Source: Acetomicrobium hydrogeniformans (GTDB lineage: Bacteria; Synergistota; Synergistia; Synergistales; JAFGMB01). From it: a stretch of DNA of 64,000 bases. The stretch is from the NCBI GenBank assembly GCA_016841745.1, contig JAENYO010000009.1, forward strand, positions 1-64,000, given 5' to 3'. A program made the translations under genes and the position numbers. Shown in pieces: positions 1-8,525 of the stretch (its first letter is position 1; every line of letters begins with the position of its first letter). The notes beneath the pieces were generated by a model that saw nothing but the letters and a program-made list of their open reading frames with translations, searched no databases and had not been told where the DNA came from.

Positions 1-62
1 TGCCCTGGCTCTGATCATGTCCTCCCTCGCTACTATTCAGTGTGGGACCATCTGTCAGACCA

Positions 63-103
63 GTTTACACATGTATCATGTGTAAACACGGAAAACGTGT
101 TTA
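63..103. promoter_or_regulatory. Two overlapping perfect palindromes, operator-like
   Basis: GTTTACACATG (63-73) is followed after three bases by its exact reverse complement (77-87). The right arm overlaps a second inverted repeat, TAAACACG (83-90) and CGTGTTTA (96-103), with a GAAAA loop. The result is three alternating copies of a GTGTAAAC/CGTGTTTA half-site. This geometry fits binding of a dimeric repressor or activator better than a terminator, because no T-run follows. The regulator and the controlled gene are unknown; pilB is 260 bases downstream. Confidence 0.5.
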
Positions 104-219
104 ATCCCTATTTTGTATATTTGCACCGTGACCCAGTTCTGATCAGGGAGTTATCCTTATCTATTCAACATTCAATATAGTATTATCAACGATAAATTAT
201 CGTCTATCTTTGGATTGCA

Positions 220-228
220 TGGTATAAT
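220..228 (+). promoter_or_regulatory. Possible extended -10 promoter for the pil operon
   Basis: TGGTATAAT matches an extended -10 element (TGnTATAAT). The expected -35 position has no good match, which is tolerated for extended -10 promoters. It would start a leader of about 125 bases before pilB. Confidence 0.4.
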
Positions 229-360
229 TAACTAAATATTACAACGCAACACTCTGCTCTGGCAGATTGAAATATAATTATTTGATGAAGAACCTTTAAA
301 ATGATATAGTTTCCTAAATGTACACGTTTCTGATCAGGGTTCAGTGGAGGCATTCTATCT

Positions 361-2106
361 ATGGAAGACAAGCTACAGGACGACGAAATGGAAGTAGAAC
401 AAAAAACCCTAACCAAGAGTGAAATGAGAATACGTCCAATCCTCATCGGGGATATCCTTACCGAGGCCGGTATTATTACTCCCGAGCAGGTTGCTGATGC
501 CCTTAAAGAGCAGGACAGGACCCATAAGCGTTTAGGGGAGATCCTGATCGAAAGAGAATGGCTTACCGAGAGGCAGCTGGCTGAAGCCCTGAGTGCTCAG
601 CTTCAGCTTCCCATGATATCCCTTGCCAGGTACCGTCCCATGACTGAAGCTCTCAGTGTTGTCCCAATGGCTGTAGCCGAAAGACTTGAGATAGTACCCC
701 TTTCTGTACTTGAAGGCAACCGCCTGAGAGTAGCCATAGCTGAACCTCTCAACCTTCTTACCATCGATGAACTCCGTGTTCTGACAGGTATGGATGTAGA
801 ACTTACCCTTGCGGTTCCTTCCGAGATCAGAAGGGAAATACCAAACTTCTACAAGGTCATGGGTTCTCTCAAAAATGCCATGGTCGAAGTTGTAGATGAG
901 TCCAGCGGTTCCATTGAACTTGACCTTTCCAGGATCCAAAGCGATGCAAGTGCTGATGATGCACCGGTTATACAGCTTGTTAATGGAGTCCTGGAACAGG
1001 CGGCTCTTGAAGGTGCCTCTGATATTCATATAGAACCCTTTGAAAGACTTACCCGTGTCCGTTACCGGGTGGATGGACTCTGTTTCGACTCCCTGGATTT
1101 CCCAGCTAACCTTCATCCGGCTGTATCCTCCAGGATCAAGATAATGGGTAACATGGATATAACTGAAAGAAGAAAACCCCAGGACGGAAGGATTCTGATA
1201 AAAGTTCTTGACCGAAGGATCGATCTTCGAGTTTCTTCCCTTCCAACGATTTACGGGGAGAAGATAGTCCTTCGACTCCTTGACCAGGAAAATGCCATGG
1301 TCGGTCTTGCTAAACTCGGTTTTGATGAAGAAGAAATGAAGATCATCAACAAGGTCATAAACAAGCCCTATGGCATACTCCTTGTTACGGGACCTACCGG
1401 GAGCGGTAAGTCAACATCCCTTTACTCCGTTCTTGAGAGGATCAATGTTCCTGAAGTCAATATCATAACCGTAGAGGACCCGGTAGAATATACCATTCCC
1501 GGCATAAACCAGATCCAGGTTGACGAAAAAGCTGGCCGTTCTTTCAGTGCGGCCCTCCGTTCAATATTAAGGCAGGACCCGGATAAGGTGATGGTAGGAG
1601 AGATCCGGGACTCAGAAACAGCGCAGCTTGCCATACGGGCTGCCCTGACAGGCCATCTTGTTCTTTCCACTCTCCACACAAATGACGCGCCCAGTGCCAT
1701 GGCCAGACTTGTGGATATGAACATAGCCCCGTTCCTTGTCGCTTCTTCCGTTGTATGTGTCCTTGCCCAGAGGCTTGTCCGCAGGCTCTGCCCATACTGT
1801 CGACAGGAGATCCTTCTTTCGCCAAAAGCCTGCAGATCCATAGGTATTCCGGAAGATAGCAGGGTTTTCCGTCCAGTTGGGTGTGATGCCTGCAGAGGTA
1901 CGGGTTACAAAGGGCGGACCGGCCTTTTCGAGATCATGGAAGTGGATGAGCATATACGCAAACTTGTCCTTGACGGTGCTCCGTCAAGCAAATTGAGAGA
2001 AGTTGCTATCGCTAATGGAATGCGCACCCTTCGAGAGGCAGGAATAAGAAAGGTTATCGAAGGGCTTACAAGCCTTGAAGAAGTTATGCAGGCAACCATT
2101 GATTAA
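361..2106 (+). CDS. pilB: Type IV pilus assembly (extension) ATPase PilB
   Basis: Hexameric cytoplasmic ATPase of the GspE/PilB family that powers pilus extension with PilC. The 581-residue protein has an N-terminal MshEN-type domain (about residues 25-150), then the secretion ATPase core. Walker A is GPTGSGKST at 344-352, followed by an Asp box (TVEDPVEY), Walker B (VGEIRD) and a His box (STLHTND). A C-terminal zinc motif is visible as CPYC and CDACRGTG. Length is normal for PilB. The ATG at 361 follows GGAGG at 346-350. It is the first gene of the pilus cluster, 17 bases before pilT. Confidence 0.95.
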   Translation: MEDKLQDDEMEVEQKTLTKSEMRIRPILIGDILTEAGIITPEQVADALKEQDRTHKRLGEILIEREWLTERQLAEALSAQLQLPMISLARYRPMTEALSVVPMAVAERLEIVPLSVLEGNRLRVAIAEPLNLLTIDELRVLTGMDVELTLAVPSEIRREIPNFYKVMGSLKNAMVEVVDESSGSIELDLSRIQSDASADDAPVIQLVNGVLEQAALEGASDIHIEPFERLTRVRYRVDGLCFDSLDFPANLHPAVSSRIKIMGNMDITERRKPQDGRILIKVLDRRIDLRVSSLPTIYGEKIVLRLLDQENAMVGLAKLGFDEEEMKIINKVINKPYGILLVTGPTGSGKSTSLYSVLERINVPEVNIITVEDPVEYTIPGINQIQVDEKAGRSFSAALRSILRQDPDKVMVGEIRDSETAQLAIRAALTGHLVLSTLHTNDAPSAMARLVDMNIAPFLVASSVVCVLAQRLVRRLCPYCRQEILLSPKACRSIGIPEDSRVFRPVGCDACRGTGYKGRTGLFEIMEVDEHIRKLVLDGAPSSKLREVAIANGMRTLREAGIRKVIEGLTSLEEVMQATID

Positions 2107-2123
2107 TAGGAGGAGTGGAATAG

Positions 2124-3212
2124 ATGGCTAATCTGAGTATGCAGGCTCTTCTTGCTGAAGTTGTAAAAAGGAATGCCAGTGACCTTCATTTCAGTGTAGG
2201 AATAACTCCTGCCATGAGGATCGATGGCGAACTCTACAATGTCGGGAATATACCGCCCCTTACCTCTAAAGATGTGGATGACCTTATCAATGCCATTGTC
2301 AGCCCTGAACAGAAGGAAACCCTCAAAGAAAAAAAAGAGCTGGATTTCAGCTTTACCTTTAATTCTTCCGAGGGAGAAAGTGCCCGTTTCAGGGGAAACT
2401 GCTACCATCAGCTGGGTAACCTTGGCGCTGCCCTTCGTATGATCCCCAACAGGGTCAGGTCTACTCGACAACTTCTCCTTCCCACTTTCCTTGATGATAT
2501 TGCTTCCAGGAGAAGGGGCCTCTTCCTGGTAACCGGACCTACCGGTCATGGCAAGAGCACAACTCTTGCAGCCATTGTGCAGCAGATAAATGTCACTCGA
2601 CGGGCCCACGTAATAACCATAGAGGACCCCATTGAATATATGTTTACAAGTGAAAAATGTATCATCCACCAGAGAGAAGTGGGAAGCGACACCAACAGCT
2701 TCTCCGAGGCTCTCAAACGGGCACTGAGGCAGGACCCTGACGTGATTATGATCGGAGAAATGCGTGACCTGGAAACAATTTCAGCAGCTGTTACTGCGGC
2801 TGAAACGGGCCATCTCGTTCTTGCAACACTTCACACACAGGATGCCGCCCAGACCATAGACCGAATAATAGACGTTTTTCCACCCTTCCAGCAGCAGCAG
2901 GTAAGGCAGCAGCTCAGCACCATACTCATTGCCATCTGTTCCCAGCAGCTTGTACCCCTGCCTGGAGGGGGGAGAGTTGTGGCCACTGAGCTTCTCATTG
3001 CCAATTCAGCCGTCCGTAACTGCATACGGGAATCCAAAACCGGTCAGATAAAGAGTCTTCTACAGACCGGATCGGAGTCGATGATGCACTCCATGGACCA
3101 GGACCTTGCCCAGAAGGTTAAAGAACAGAAGTTACCCTATGATCTGGCTATTCAATACGCATATGATCCAAAAGACCTACAAAGGATAGTCTTTGAGTCC
3201 AACATAGCATAG
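2124..3212 (+). CDS. pilT: Type IV pilus retraction ATPase PilT
   Basis: Cytoplasmic ATPase that disassembles the pilus fibre and drives twitching motility. The 362-residue protein has the PilT layout: an N-terminal PAS-like domain, then a RecA-like core with Walker A GPTGHGKST at residues 138-146 (the usual serine after TG is histidine here), TIEDPIEY, the Walker B region MIGEMRD and the histidine box LATLHTQD. It lacks the zinc motif and MshEN domain of PilB, which separates the two paralogues. The ATG at 2124 is preceded by AGGAGTGG. Three ATAGTCC heptamers follow around the stop codon (3209-3232), with no obvious role. Confidence 0.95.
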   Translation: MANLSMQALLAEVVKRNASDLHFSVGITPAMRIDGELYNVGNIPPLTSKDVDDLINAIVSPEQKETLKEKKELDFSFTFNSSEGESARFRGNCYHQLGNLGAALRMIPNRVRSTRQLLLPTFLDDIASRRRGLFLVTGPTGHGKSTTLAAIVQQINVTRRAHVITIEDPIEYMFTSEKCIIHQREVGSDTNSFSEALKRALRQDPDVIMIGEMRDLETISAAVTAAETGHLVLATLHTQDAAQTIDRIIDVFPPFQQQQVRQQLSTILIAICSQQLVPLPGGGRVVATELLIANSAVRNCIRESKTGQIKSLLQTGSESMMHSMDQDLAQKVKEQKLPYDLAIQYAYDPKDLQRIVFESNIA

Positions 3213-3310
3213 TCCATATAGTCCTATAGTCCTTCTTTTCCGGTGTTATGATTTGATTGTACCTGTAGAAAAGAAGAGATGTATTGAAATTAAAGTGGAG
3301 GAACCTCAAT

Positions 3311-4522
3311 ATGAATTTTCAATACAAAGCCAGAACGACAGATGGCGAAGAAACAACAGGTACTTACCAGGCCCAGTCTCAGGGACAGGTAGTAGCGTGG
3401 CTGAGATCTCAGGGTAATGTTCCCATCTCCATCACCCAGCTTGCCGGGGGTGGAGAGGAATCGCTCCTTGACAAAATGCAGAAAATATCGACGGTCAAGC
3501 TTAAGGACAAGGCCATCTTTTTCCGTCAGCTGGCAACGATGATCGCGGCAGGTATAACCCTTGCCGGTTCGCTGCAGATCCTGGCCGGACAGACTAAAAA
3601 TAAACGATTTGCCGATGCCATAAAGCATGTGAAGACCCTTGTGGACAGGGGATTTCCATTCAGTGCGGCCATGAGGACCCGTAAGGAGTTCGATACTCTC
3701 ATGATCTCCATGGTTAGAGCTGGTGAAGAAGGCGGAGTTCTTGACACCACCCTTGACAGGCTGGCGGGATTTCTTGAAAGGCAGGATGCCCTTCGCAAAA
3801 AGATCATCTCGGCCCTGACCTATCCCAGTGTGGTCATGAGCGTCGCAATTTTTGTTCTATACCTTTTGATCACCATTGTTATACCCCGATTCCAGCAGGT
3901 TTACAGCGGCATGGGTATCGTGTTACCCTGGTCAACCAGGATTATGTTCGAGAGTTCCACCTGGCTTCAGGAACACTGGTACATAACTTTACTGGTTGTT
4001 ATTCTTCTTGTTGTTGGTGTAATAGCAATGAACAAAATTGACAGTACCAGGCCTCTGATGGATCGCTTCAAGTTGAGGATCCCCATCGTCGGCATGATTA
4101 TGTACAAGGCAATCATGGCAAGGTCCCTGCGAACTCTGGCCACATTGGTGGAATCCGGAGTTCCCATACTTTCATCGTTGGAGATGACTGCCAATGTGTC
4201 AAATAATTCGGTTGTCAGGACTGGTTTTGAGGATTTGCGGATTGCAGCCAGGAGGGGCCACTCCCTTGGTGCCGCAGCCATGGATATGAAGATATTCCCG
4301 GCTATGGTTGCCCATATGATAACAGTGGGAGAAGAGACTGGTCATCTGGATGAAATGCTCAACAAGGTAGCCGACTGGTTCGAGCTCGAACTCGACGAAA
4401 ACATCAAACGCCTTACATCTATTCTCGAACCTGTTTTGATGCTCTTTGTAGGTGGAGTTGTTGCACTGGTTGTTTTTGCTGTTTTTATGCCTATTGTTGG
4501 TGCCATCCAGGCACTTATGTAG
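3311..4522 (+). CDS. pilC: Type IV pilus inner-membrane platform protein PilC
   Basis: Polytopic inner-membrane protein (GspF/PilC family) that couples PilB/PilT to pilin insertion. The 403-residue protein contains two repeated T2SSF domains (about 65-190 and 270-390), each with the FRQLATMIAAG or MARSLRTLATLVESG type of opening, and membrane helices near 170-195, 215-240 and 375-400. I place the start at ATG 3311, after GGAGG at 3297-3301, and not at the TTG 27 bases upstream, which lies before that ribosome binding site. It sits between pilT and pilA, as in other pilus loci. Confidence 0.93.
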   Translation: MNFQYKARTTDGEETTGTYQAQSQGQVVAWLRSQGNVPISITQLAGGGEESLLDKMQKISTVKLKDKAIFFRQLATMIAAGITLAGSLQILAGQTKNKRFADAIKHVKTLVDRGFPFSAAMRTRKEFDTLMISMVRAGEEGGVLDTTLDRLAGFLERQDALRKKIISALTYPSVVMSVAIFVLYLLITIVIPRFQQVYSGMGIVLPWSTRIMFESSTWLQEHWYITLLVVILLVVGVIAMNKIDSTRPLMDRFKLRIPIVGMIMYKAIMARSLRTLATLVESGVPILSSLEMTANVSNNSVVRTGFEDLRIAARRGHSLGAAAMDMKIFPAMVAHMITVGEETGHLDEMLNKVADWFELELDENIKRLTSILEPVLMLFVGGVVALVVFAVFMPIVGAIQALM

Positions 4523-4642
4523 ACAGAAGTGATGTCTATTAAACAAGGAGGTGATGTTACAAAGAGCGGGTGGAGGGCAAGCAGATATTGTTTCGCAAGG
4601 TAGTCTAATTCAAATTATATTTATATAAGGAGGACTTTAACA

Positions 4643-5086
4643 ATGAAAAGATTTCTGAAGAAAAGAAAGATGCGCGGATTTACCCTGGTCGAACTGCTTA
4701 TCGTCATTATTATCATAGGTATCCTTGCGGGGGCACTTCTCCTTGTGGCTGGTGCCGGTACTGACAAGGCAAATGCAACCAAGATTGTCAGTAATCTAAG
4801 GGGTATGAAAGCAGCCGCCATGATGTCTTACTCTGATTATAATGACTGGACAACCATGACAATAGCAAGTATTGGAGCATACATGGAAAATACTCCGACC
4901 ACTGATTATGTAATCAGTGGTGACTGTGAGGCTATTGGTTACAGTGGTTCTATGGTAAGTACAGCCAATGGTAACGTTAACGAGAAACTGGCTTTGATGG
5001 TTACCCAAGGTGAGATCGCATTATATGATTCTACAGGTGGCAGTTTCGATGCGGGTGATACTGCAGTATATATGATAGTTAGATAA
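4643..5086 (+). CDS. pilA: Type IV pilin, probable major subunit PilA
   Basis: A 147-residue prepilin. A 12-residue basic leader ends in Gly, followed by the class III signal FTLVELLIVIIIIG, with Glu at position 5 of the mature protein. Prepilin peptidase would cut after Gly12 and the hydrophobic helix would form the fibre core. The rest is a short, Ser/Thr/Gly-rich globular domain with one cysteine. A strong AAGGAGG precedes the start, the 120-base leader is AT-rich, and a terminator follows directly, which fits a highly expressed single-gene transcript. No prepilin peptidase gene is in the window. Confidence 0.9.
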   Translation: MKRFLKKRKMRGFTLVELLIVIIIIGILAGALLLVAGAGTDKANATKIVSNLRGMKAAAMMSYSDYNDWTTMTIASIGAYMENTPTTDYVISGDCEAIGYSGSMVSTANGNVNEKLALMVTQGEIALYDSTGGSFDAGDTAVYMIVR

Positions 5087-5119
5087 GGCTGTTCTTTATC
5101 GGATATTCTTGTAACAGGT

Positions 5120-5158
5120 AAAGAAGGGGCTGCCCTTATAAGGCCACCCCTTCTTTAT
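5120..5158 (+). terminator. Rho-independent terminator after pilA
   Basis: AAAGAAGGGG (5120-5129) pairs with CCCCTTCTTT (5147-5156). The stem continues through an internal mismatch to GCC/GGC, and TTTATT follows. Confidence 0.8.
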
Positions 5159-5432
5159 TCCACGTTCGAATAACAGTAACGTTGTATTAAGATGTAACCA
5201 AGGACAGCAGACTCTTCTTCCTACCACGTATAGGGAGGACTGTAAGGGTACCTAAAATGCAGAACCTCGATTACTACTAAAAGATTCCATCTTGCGTGGA
5301 ATATGTTGTTTAATTTACAAATAAACATTCTCTATTTTATCTAGTATGATTCTGAGGGGATCAATTCATAAGAAATATAGATATTCTATTCATTTATAAA
5401 TGAGCATTGAAATAAAGGGGATATATTTTGAA
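5159..5432. other. AT-rich spacer between pilA and the minor pilins
   Basis: Together with the pilA terminator, this makes 346 bases without a gene. It holds a GGGAGG-like sequence near 5231 that has no open frame of useful length behind it. A possible promoter is TTTACA with TTATCT 17 bases on, around 5315-5345. I see no RNA structure I can name. Confidence 0.45.
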
Positions 5433-5849
5433 ATGAATGCTCTAAATAGGCGAACTTCATTAGGTTTTTCATTAGTAGAGACAATAATCGCTCTTATAAT
5501 CTTTTTAATTGCATTGTTGGCGTTGGTACAGATTCCAGCTTTGTACAGTAAACTCATGTCATTGTCTGTGGAGAAGGAAAATGCAACCCTTCATGCTATA
5601 CATGTACTTGATCATATCGAAACCATGGAATATGAAACGATCCGCGAAAGTATTGATCTGACAGACTTTGCCACTAGCCTTGATATCCCAGTTGAATATA
5701 CAATATCGTCCTTAATTGTTGACCCTGACGAACAAAACCCTTCATCAAAAACGATTACCATTACGATCTCTAGCGCGAGTGGGCTTGCCAGAAAAGATGT
5801 TTCTCTCACAAGGGTGGTGAGTCCCTTTGCTGACAAAACGGCAGAGTAA
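5433..5849 (+). CDS. Minor prepilin (PilV/GspI-like)
   Basis: A 138-residue protein with the prepilin signal: an 11-residue leader ending in Gly, then FSLVETIIALIIFLIALLAL, where Glu5 and a long hydrophobic helix are clear. Minor pilins of this type prime fibre assembly or sit at the tip. The start chosen is ATG 5433, which gives a normal leader length; the ATG at 5400 would add eleven residues with a poorer ribosome binding site. The codons are more AT-rich than those of pilB-pilT-pilC. The 3' end overlaps the next pilin gene by 23 bases, so the two are cotranslated. Confidence 0.8.
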   Translation: MNALNRRTSLGFSLVETIIALIIFLIALLALVQIPALYSKLMSLSVEKENATLHAIHVLDHIETMEYETIRESIDLTDFATSLDIPVEYTISSLIVDPDEQNPSSKTITITISSASGLARKDVSLTRVVSPFADKTAE

Positions 5850-6744
5850 CAGAACCTCCAGTTCTTATAAAAAGAGTGAAAGTCCAACGGGGAAGTGCGG
5901 TTTTACCCTGGTTGAACTTTTAATTGTTATTGTTGTTGGCCTTATCATTACTGCCGGTGTTGTTTCCATCCTGTGGGTATATATCTTTGATTTTGAACAG
6001 ACCGATGACATCACCGCTGCCCGCCAGCGGGGCGAGATGGTCCTATCCATCCTGGAGGGTCCCATACTTCATGCCGGGTTGGGTATGCCGAATGAATCCC
6101 CTGATTTTGCCGATTCTTTTAACAATTTTACCGGTGTTTCTGCAATGGATGAACCGATTAGAATAACAGGAACAGACCATGATGAAATCTACATCTGTTT
6201 TTCTATGCCCTCATCAAACGTTATTATTGATTCTGTTGATTTAGCATCAGATCCGTCTCCGGATATTACTATGAACAGTAGCATCGATGGTAATAATATT
6301 GAATATGACTCCACAAATCCTGATTTGAAGGCATGGGTTGTTTTCCCAACAGCCAATGTACCATTTCATGTTTATAGTAATTTTACCAGTCCCAATTTAT
6401 CCCTGGAATCATTTGGAAATGGTTCAGGAATAATTGCCCAGTATGATGAACTTCATTATGTAAGGGCAATCCATGCTTATGTTTCAAATGGTCAGTTCTA
6501 TACACATGACCTGACCATCAGTTCAGCCCAACCTCGTGTTGATGGAGTAGAACAGATCTATTTCCAAAATAATGATGGTGTCCTTTCCGTCTATGTCCTG
6601 ACAAGAGGGAATAAAATCGATGTTGGTCTTGAAACAGACAGGTCGATTCCAGGATGGGATGAGTCCGTATTACCAACAATTGATGCTAACTCCAAAAAAT
6701 ACCGTCTTTCAGTTACAAAAGGCAGCTGGAGAATACGAAACTAG
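5827..6744 (+). CDS. Minor prepilin (PilW-like)
   Basis: A 305-residue protein starting at TTG 5827 inside the previous gene, behind GGGTGGTGAG. A 25-residue basic/polar leader ends KCG, followed by the prepilin motif FTLVELLIVIVVG and a hydrophobic helix to about residue 50. The remainder, rich in Ser, Asp and aromatic residues, is probably a beta-rich head domain. Size and position suggest a PilW-type minor pilin, but sequence outside the signal is not diagnostic. The tail lacks obvious cysteine pairs. Confidence 0.8.
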   Translation: MLTKRQSNRTSSSYKKSESPTGKCGFTLVELLIVIVVGLIITAGVVSILWVYIFDFEQTDDITAARQRGEMVLSILEGPILHAGLGMPNESPDFADSFNNFTGVSAMDEPIRITGTDHDEIYICFSMPSSNVIIDSVDLASDPSPDITMNSSIDGNNIEYDSTNPDLKAWVVFPTANVPFHVYSNFTSPNLSLESFGNGSGIIAQYDELHYVRAIHAYVSNGQFYTHDLTISSAQPRVDGVEQIYFQNNDGVLSVYVLTRGNKIDVGLETDRSIPGWDESVLPTIDANSKKYRLSVTKGSWRIRN

Positions 6745-6794
6745 ATTTTCAATTATCGAAACTTATCTAATACATTAAATATAGAACAAGTTAT

Positions 6795-6823
6795 AATGAG
6801 GTATCATTTAATAGTGCCTCATT
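6795..6823 (+). terminator. Weak terminator-like hairpin after the minor pilins
   Basis: AATGAGG (6795-6801) pairs with CCTCATT (6817-6823) across a 15-base loop, followed by the T-rich TTGTGTTTG. The stem is short, so termination may be partial. Confidence 0.35.
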
Positions 6824-6858
6824 TGTGTTTGTTCCGTGAAATAGGGATAAATTCTCTA

Positions 6859-6888
6859 TTGACTATTCGACAATCTTGTTAAGTTATA
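6859..6888 (+). promoter_or_regulatory. Possible promoter for pilMNO-pilQ
   Basis: TTGACT (6859-6864) is a good -35 box. GTTATA (6883-6888) lies 18 bases on, and TATATT overlaps it at a 20-base spacing. It would give a leader of roughly 115 bases containing the 18-base tandem repeat. Confidence 0.4.
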
Positions 6889-6932
6889 TTAAAATGGAAT
6901 TGTCTTATGTGTTATAACTTTAGAGTATGCTA

Positions 6933-6968
6933 TTCTCAAGTTATGGACAATTCTCAAGTTATGGACAA
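6933..6968. repeat. Two tandem 18-base repeats upstream of pilM
   Basis: TTCTCAAGTTATGGACAA occurs twice head to tail (6933-6950 and 6951-6968) with no mismatch. It lies in the leader just before the pilM ribosome binding site. Confidence 0.85.
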
Positions 6969-7011
6969 TTAAGTATTTGCAGTAGACCAGTTACGAAAGC
7001 GGGGTGATCTG

Positions 7012-7938
7012 TTGTTTGGCAGAAGTAAAGGTCATGCCGGTCTTTGTATAGAAGACCAGGTCATACGTTTCATTGAACTCAGTGGCGAACCTGATAAACT
7101 CTCCCTTGTCAACAAGGTTGAAGTTCCTCTGCCTCCTGATGCGGTAAAACAGGATGCTATTTCAAATGTTCAAGTCTTAGAGGGTGCCCTCTCTTCACTA
7201 AAGACCCGTCTGGGAAACAAAGTACCCTCCAACATTACGGTGGGTATTCCTTCCAGGGATGTTTTTATCCGAATTATTGATATGCCTCGTATGGAAATAG
7301 GAGATGCAAGAAATGCTTTTCGATGGGATTTCGAAAAGCACATACCCTTTTCGGCACTGGATGCGGTCTTTGACGTAGCGGAGATCGATCATCCCCAGAA
7401 TGAAGATCCTGAACAGATGAAGATCCTGGTTGCTGCCTCTAAGAGCAGAACCATTGAAGTACTTTCCGATTCCCTGAGAAGGGTAGGATTGCCTGTTGGT
7501 TCGATCGAACCCATCAACATTGCCATGTTCCGGTCCCTTACAAACCCCATTGCCCCTTTTACAGGTGGTGTTCTTGCCATCTTTGTAGGACAGGAAACTT
7601 CCCAGTTCATTGTCGGCTATCTTGACAACGGTATTATTTACCGGAGTATTCTTGGCGGTTTCAGTCAGCCCACAGAGAAATTCCAGGAACTCCTTGTCAG
7701 GGAATCGAGCTCGACTCTTTCTTTCGTCAGTGCACAGCTCAGGGGAGTAGTTGTGGACAAAATAATTCTTGCTGGAGGACTCAAGGAAAAGGAGGCCTTC
7801 CGGGACTATCTTTCGAGTGAACTGTCCATCCAGGTAGACATCGCGGATCCCTGGAGTCTCTGGGGCATAAAAGGAGCAGGAGATAAACCTTTTGGATGGG
7901 ATGCTGCCATAGGACTCGCAGTGAGGGATCTAAAATGA
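7012..7938 (+). CDS. pilM: Type IV pilus inner-membrane complex ATPase-like protein PilM
   Basis: Cytoplasmic actin-like (FtsA-fold) protein that binds the N-terminus of PilN and links the pilus motor to the alignment complex. The 308-residue protein begins MFGRSKGHAGLCIEDQVIRF, typical of PilM phosphate-1 strands, and carries IVGYLDNG and LAGGLKEKEAF segments of the fold. It starts at TTG 7012 behind GCGGGGTGAT. It overlaps pilN by four bases (ATGA), so the two are translationally coupled. Length is slightly short of the common 350 residues. Confidence 0.88.
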   Translation: MFGRSKGHAGLCIEDQVIRFIELSGEPDKLSLVNKVEVPLPPDAVKQDAISNVQVLEGALSSLKTRLGNKVPSNITVGIPSRDVFIRIIDMPRMEIGDARNAFRWDFEKHIPFSALDAVFDVAEIDHPQNEDPEQMKILVAASKSRTIEVLSDSLRRVGLPVGSIEPINIAMFRSLTNPIAPFTGGVLAIFVGQETSQFIVGYLDNGIIYRSILGGFSQPTEKFQELLVRESSSTLSFVSAQLRGVVVDKIILAGGLKEKEAFRDYLSSELSIQVDIADPWSLWGIKGAGDKPFGWDAAIGLAVRDLK

Positions 7939-8525
7939 ATATAAGGATCGATCTCAGGCCTGACAAACAGGCCAAGCCAAAGGTCAGTGCCATTGGTTTA
8001 TCAAAGTACATTGCGGTCATACTTCTTCTGGTTTTTGTTGGTGTGTCTGGCCTGACCCTCGTTTATGGGGCTTTGAAAGCCCACTACATGAAAGCCGAGA
8101 TCCAGCAGACAGAAAAAACGATAGCCAGATTAACGACCCAGAACACCAGACTCGCAGATGAACTTAAACGTCTTCAGCAACAGGAAAAGGTCTATGTTGA
8201 TGCCCTTAACCTGCTTGAAGATGAACTTCCCACCATAGAATTTCTGAGTATTCTTGAACAAAACCTGCCTTCAGGTGTCTGGTTGAACAGTATCAGCATC
8301 AAAATGGGTTCCGTTTCACTCAAGGGAAATTCTTATGGTGAAAATGATGTGGTTCTTTTCGCTCGAGGCCTCCTGGAATCAGATCTTGTCACCTCGGTCA
8401 GTTTCCCCGATACCAGGAGAGGTAAGGAAAAGGATGGAATACCCATGGTGGATTTCAGTTTCAGCTGCCAGATAAGGGACATCGCCCAGGTCCTTCCAAC
8501 GGGTATTTCGGGGGGTGGTAAATAA
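7935..8525 (+). CDS. pilN: Type IV pilus alignment protein PilN
   Basis: Single-pass inner-membrane protein of 196 residues. It starts MNIRIDLRPDK, which matches the conserved IN(L/D)LP-type PilM-binding tail. A membrane helix follows at about 20-45, then a coiled coil (50-90) and a periplasmic ferredoxin-like domain. The start at ATG 7935 overlaps the pilM stop and has GTGAGGG upstream; the ATG 39 bases earlier would put extra residues before the conserved tail. It pairs with PilO encoded next. Confidence 0.85.
   Translation: MNIRIDLRPDKQAKPKVSAIGLSKYIAVILLLVFVGVSGLTLVYGALKAHYMKAEIQQTEKTIARLTTQNTRLADELKRLQQQEKVYVDALNLLEDELPTIEFLSILEQNLPSGVWLNSISIKMGSVSLKGNSYGENDVVLFARGLLESDLVTSVSFPDTRRGKEKDGIPMVDFSFSCQIRDIAQVLPTGISGGGK

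Larger units (their letters stand above)
1..360. other. Intergenic region at left edge, upstream of pilB
   Basis: No recognisable gene lies here. Frame +1 is open from base 1 to a TAG at 178-180 (59 codons); it could be the 3' end of an upstream gene, but I do not recognise the peptide and two palindromes interrupt it, so I do not call it. The stretch holds the palindromes at 63-103, an extended -10 promoter candidate at 220-228 and two copies of the 12-mer TTCTGATCAGGG (137-148 and 328-339), the second just before the pilB ribosome binding site. The AT-rich part from about 160 to 320 looks like promoter DNA. Confidence 0.6.

Noticed and set aside
1-180. Open frame +1 of 59 codons at the left edge
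   Set aside because: No recognisable protein and it runs through two perfect palindromes. It may be the tail of an upstream gene, but it cannot be supported from this window.
532-1116. 194-codon minus-strand frame inside pilB
   Set aside because: Shadow of a clear conserved gene; no start context and unlikely amino-acid composition.
3209-3232. Three ATAGTCC heptamers around the pilT stop codon
   Set aside because: Short and irregularly spaced (9 and 8 bases), partly coding; chance is enough.
4545-4628. Strong AAGGAGG with a 24-codon frame (ATG 4554) upstream of pilA
   Set aside because: The ribosome site is only two bases from the ATG, and the peptide has no recognisable feature; probably an untranslated leader sequence.
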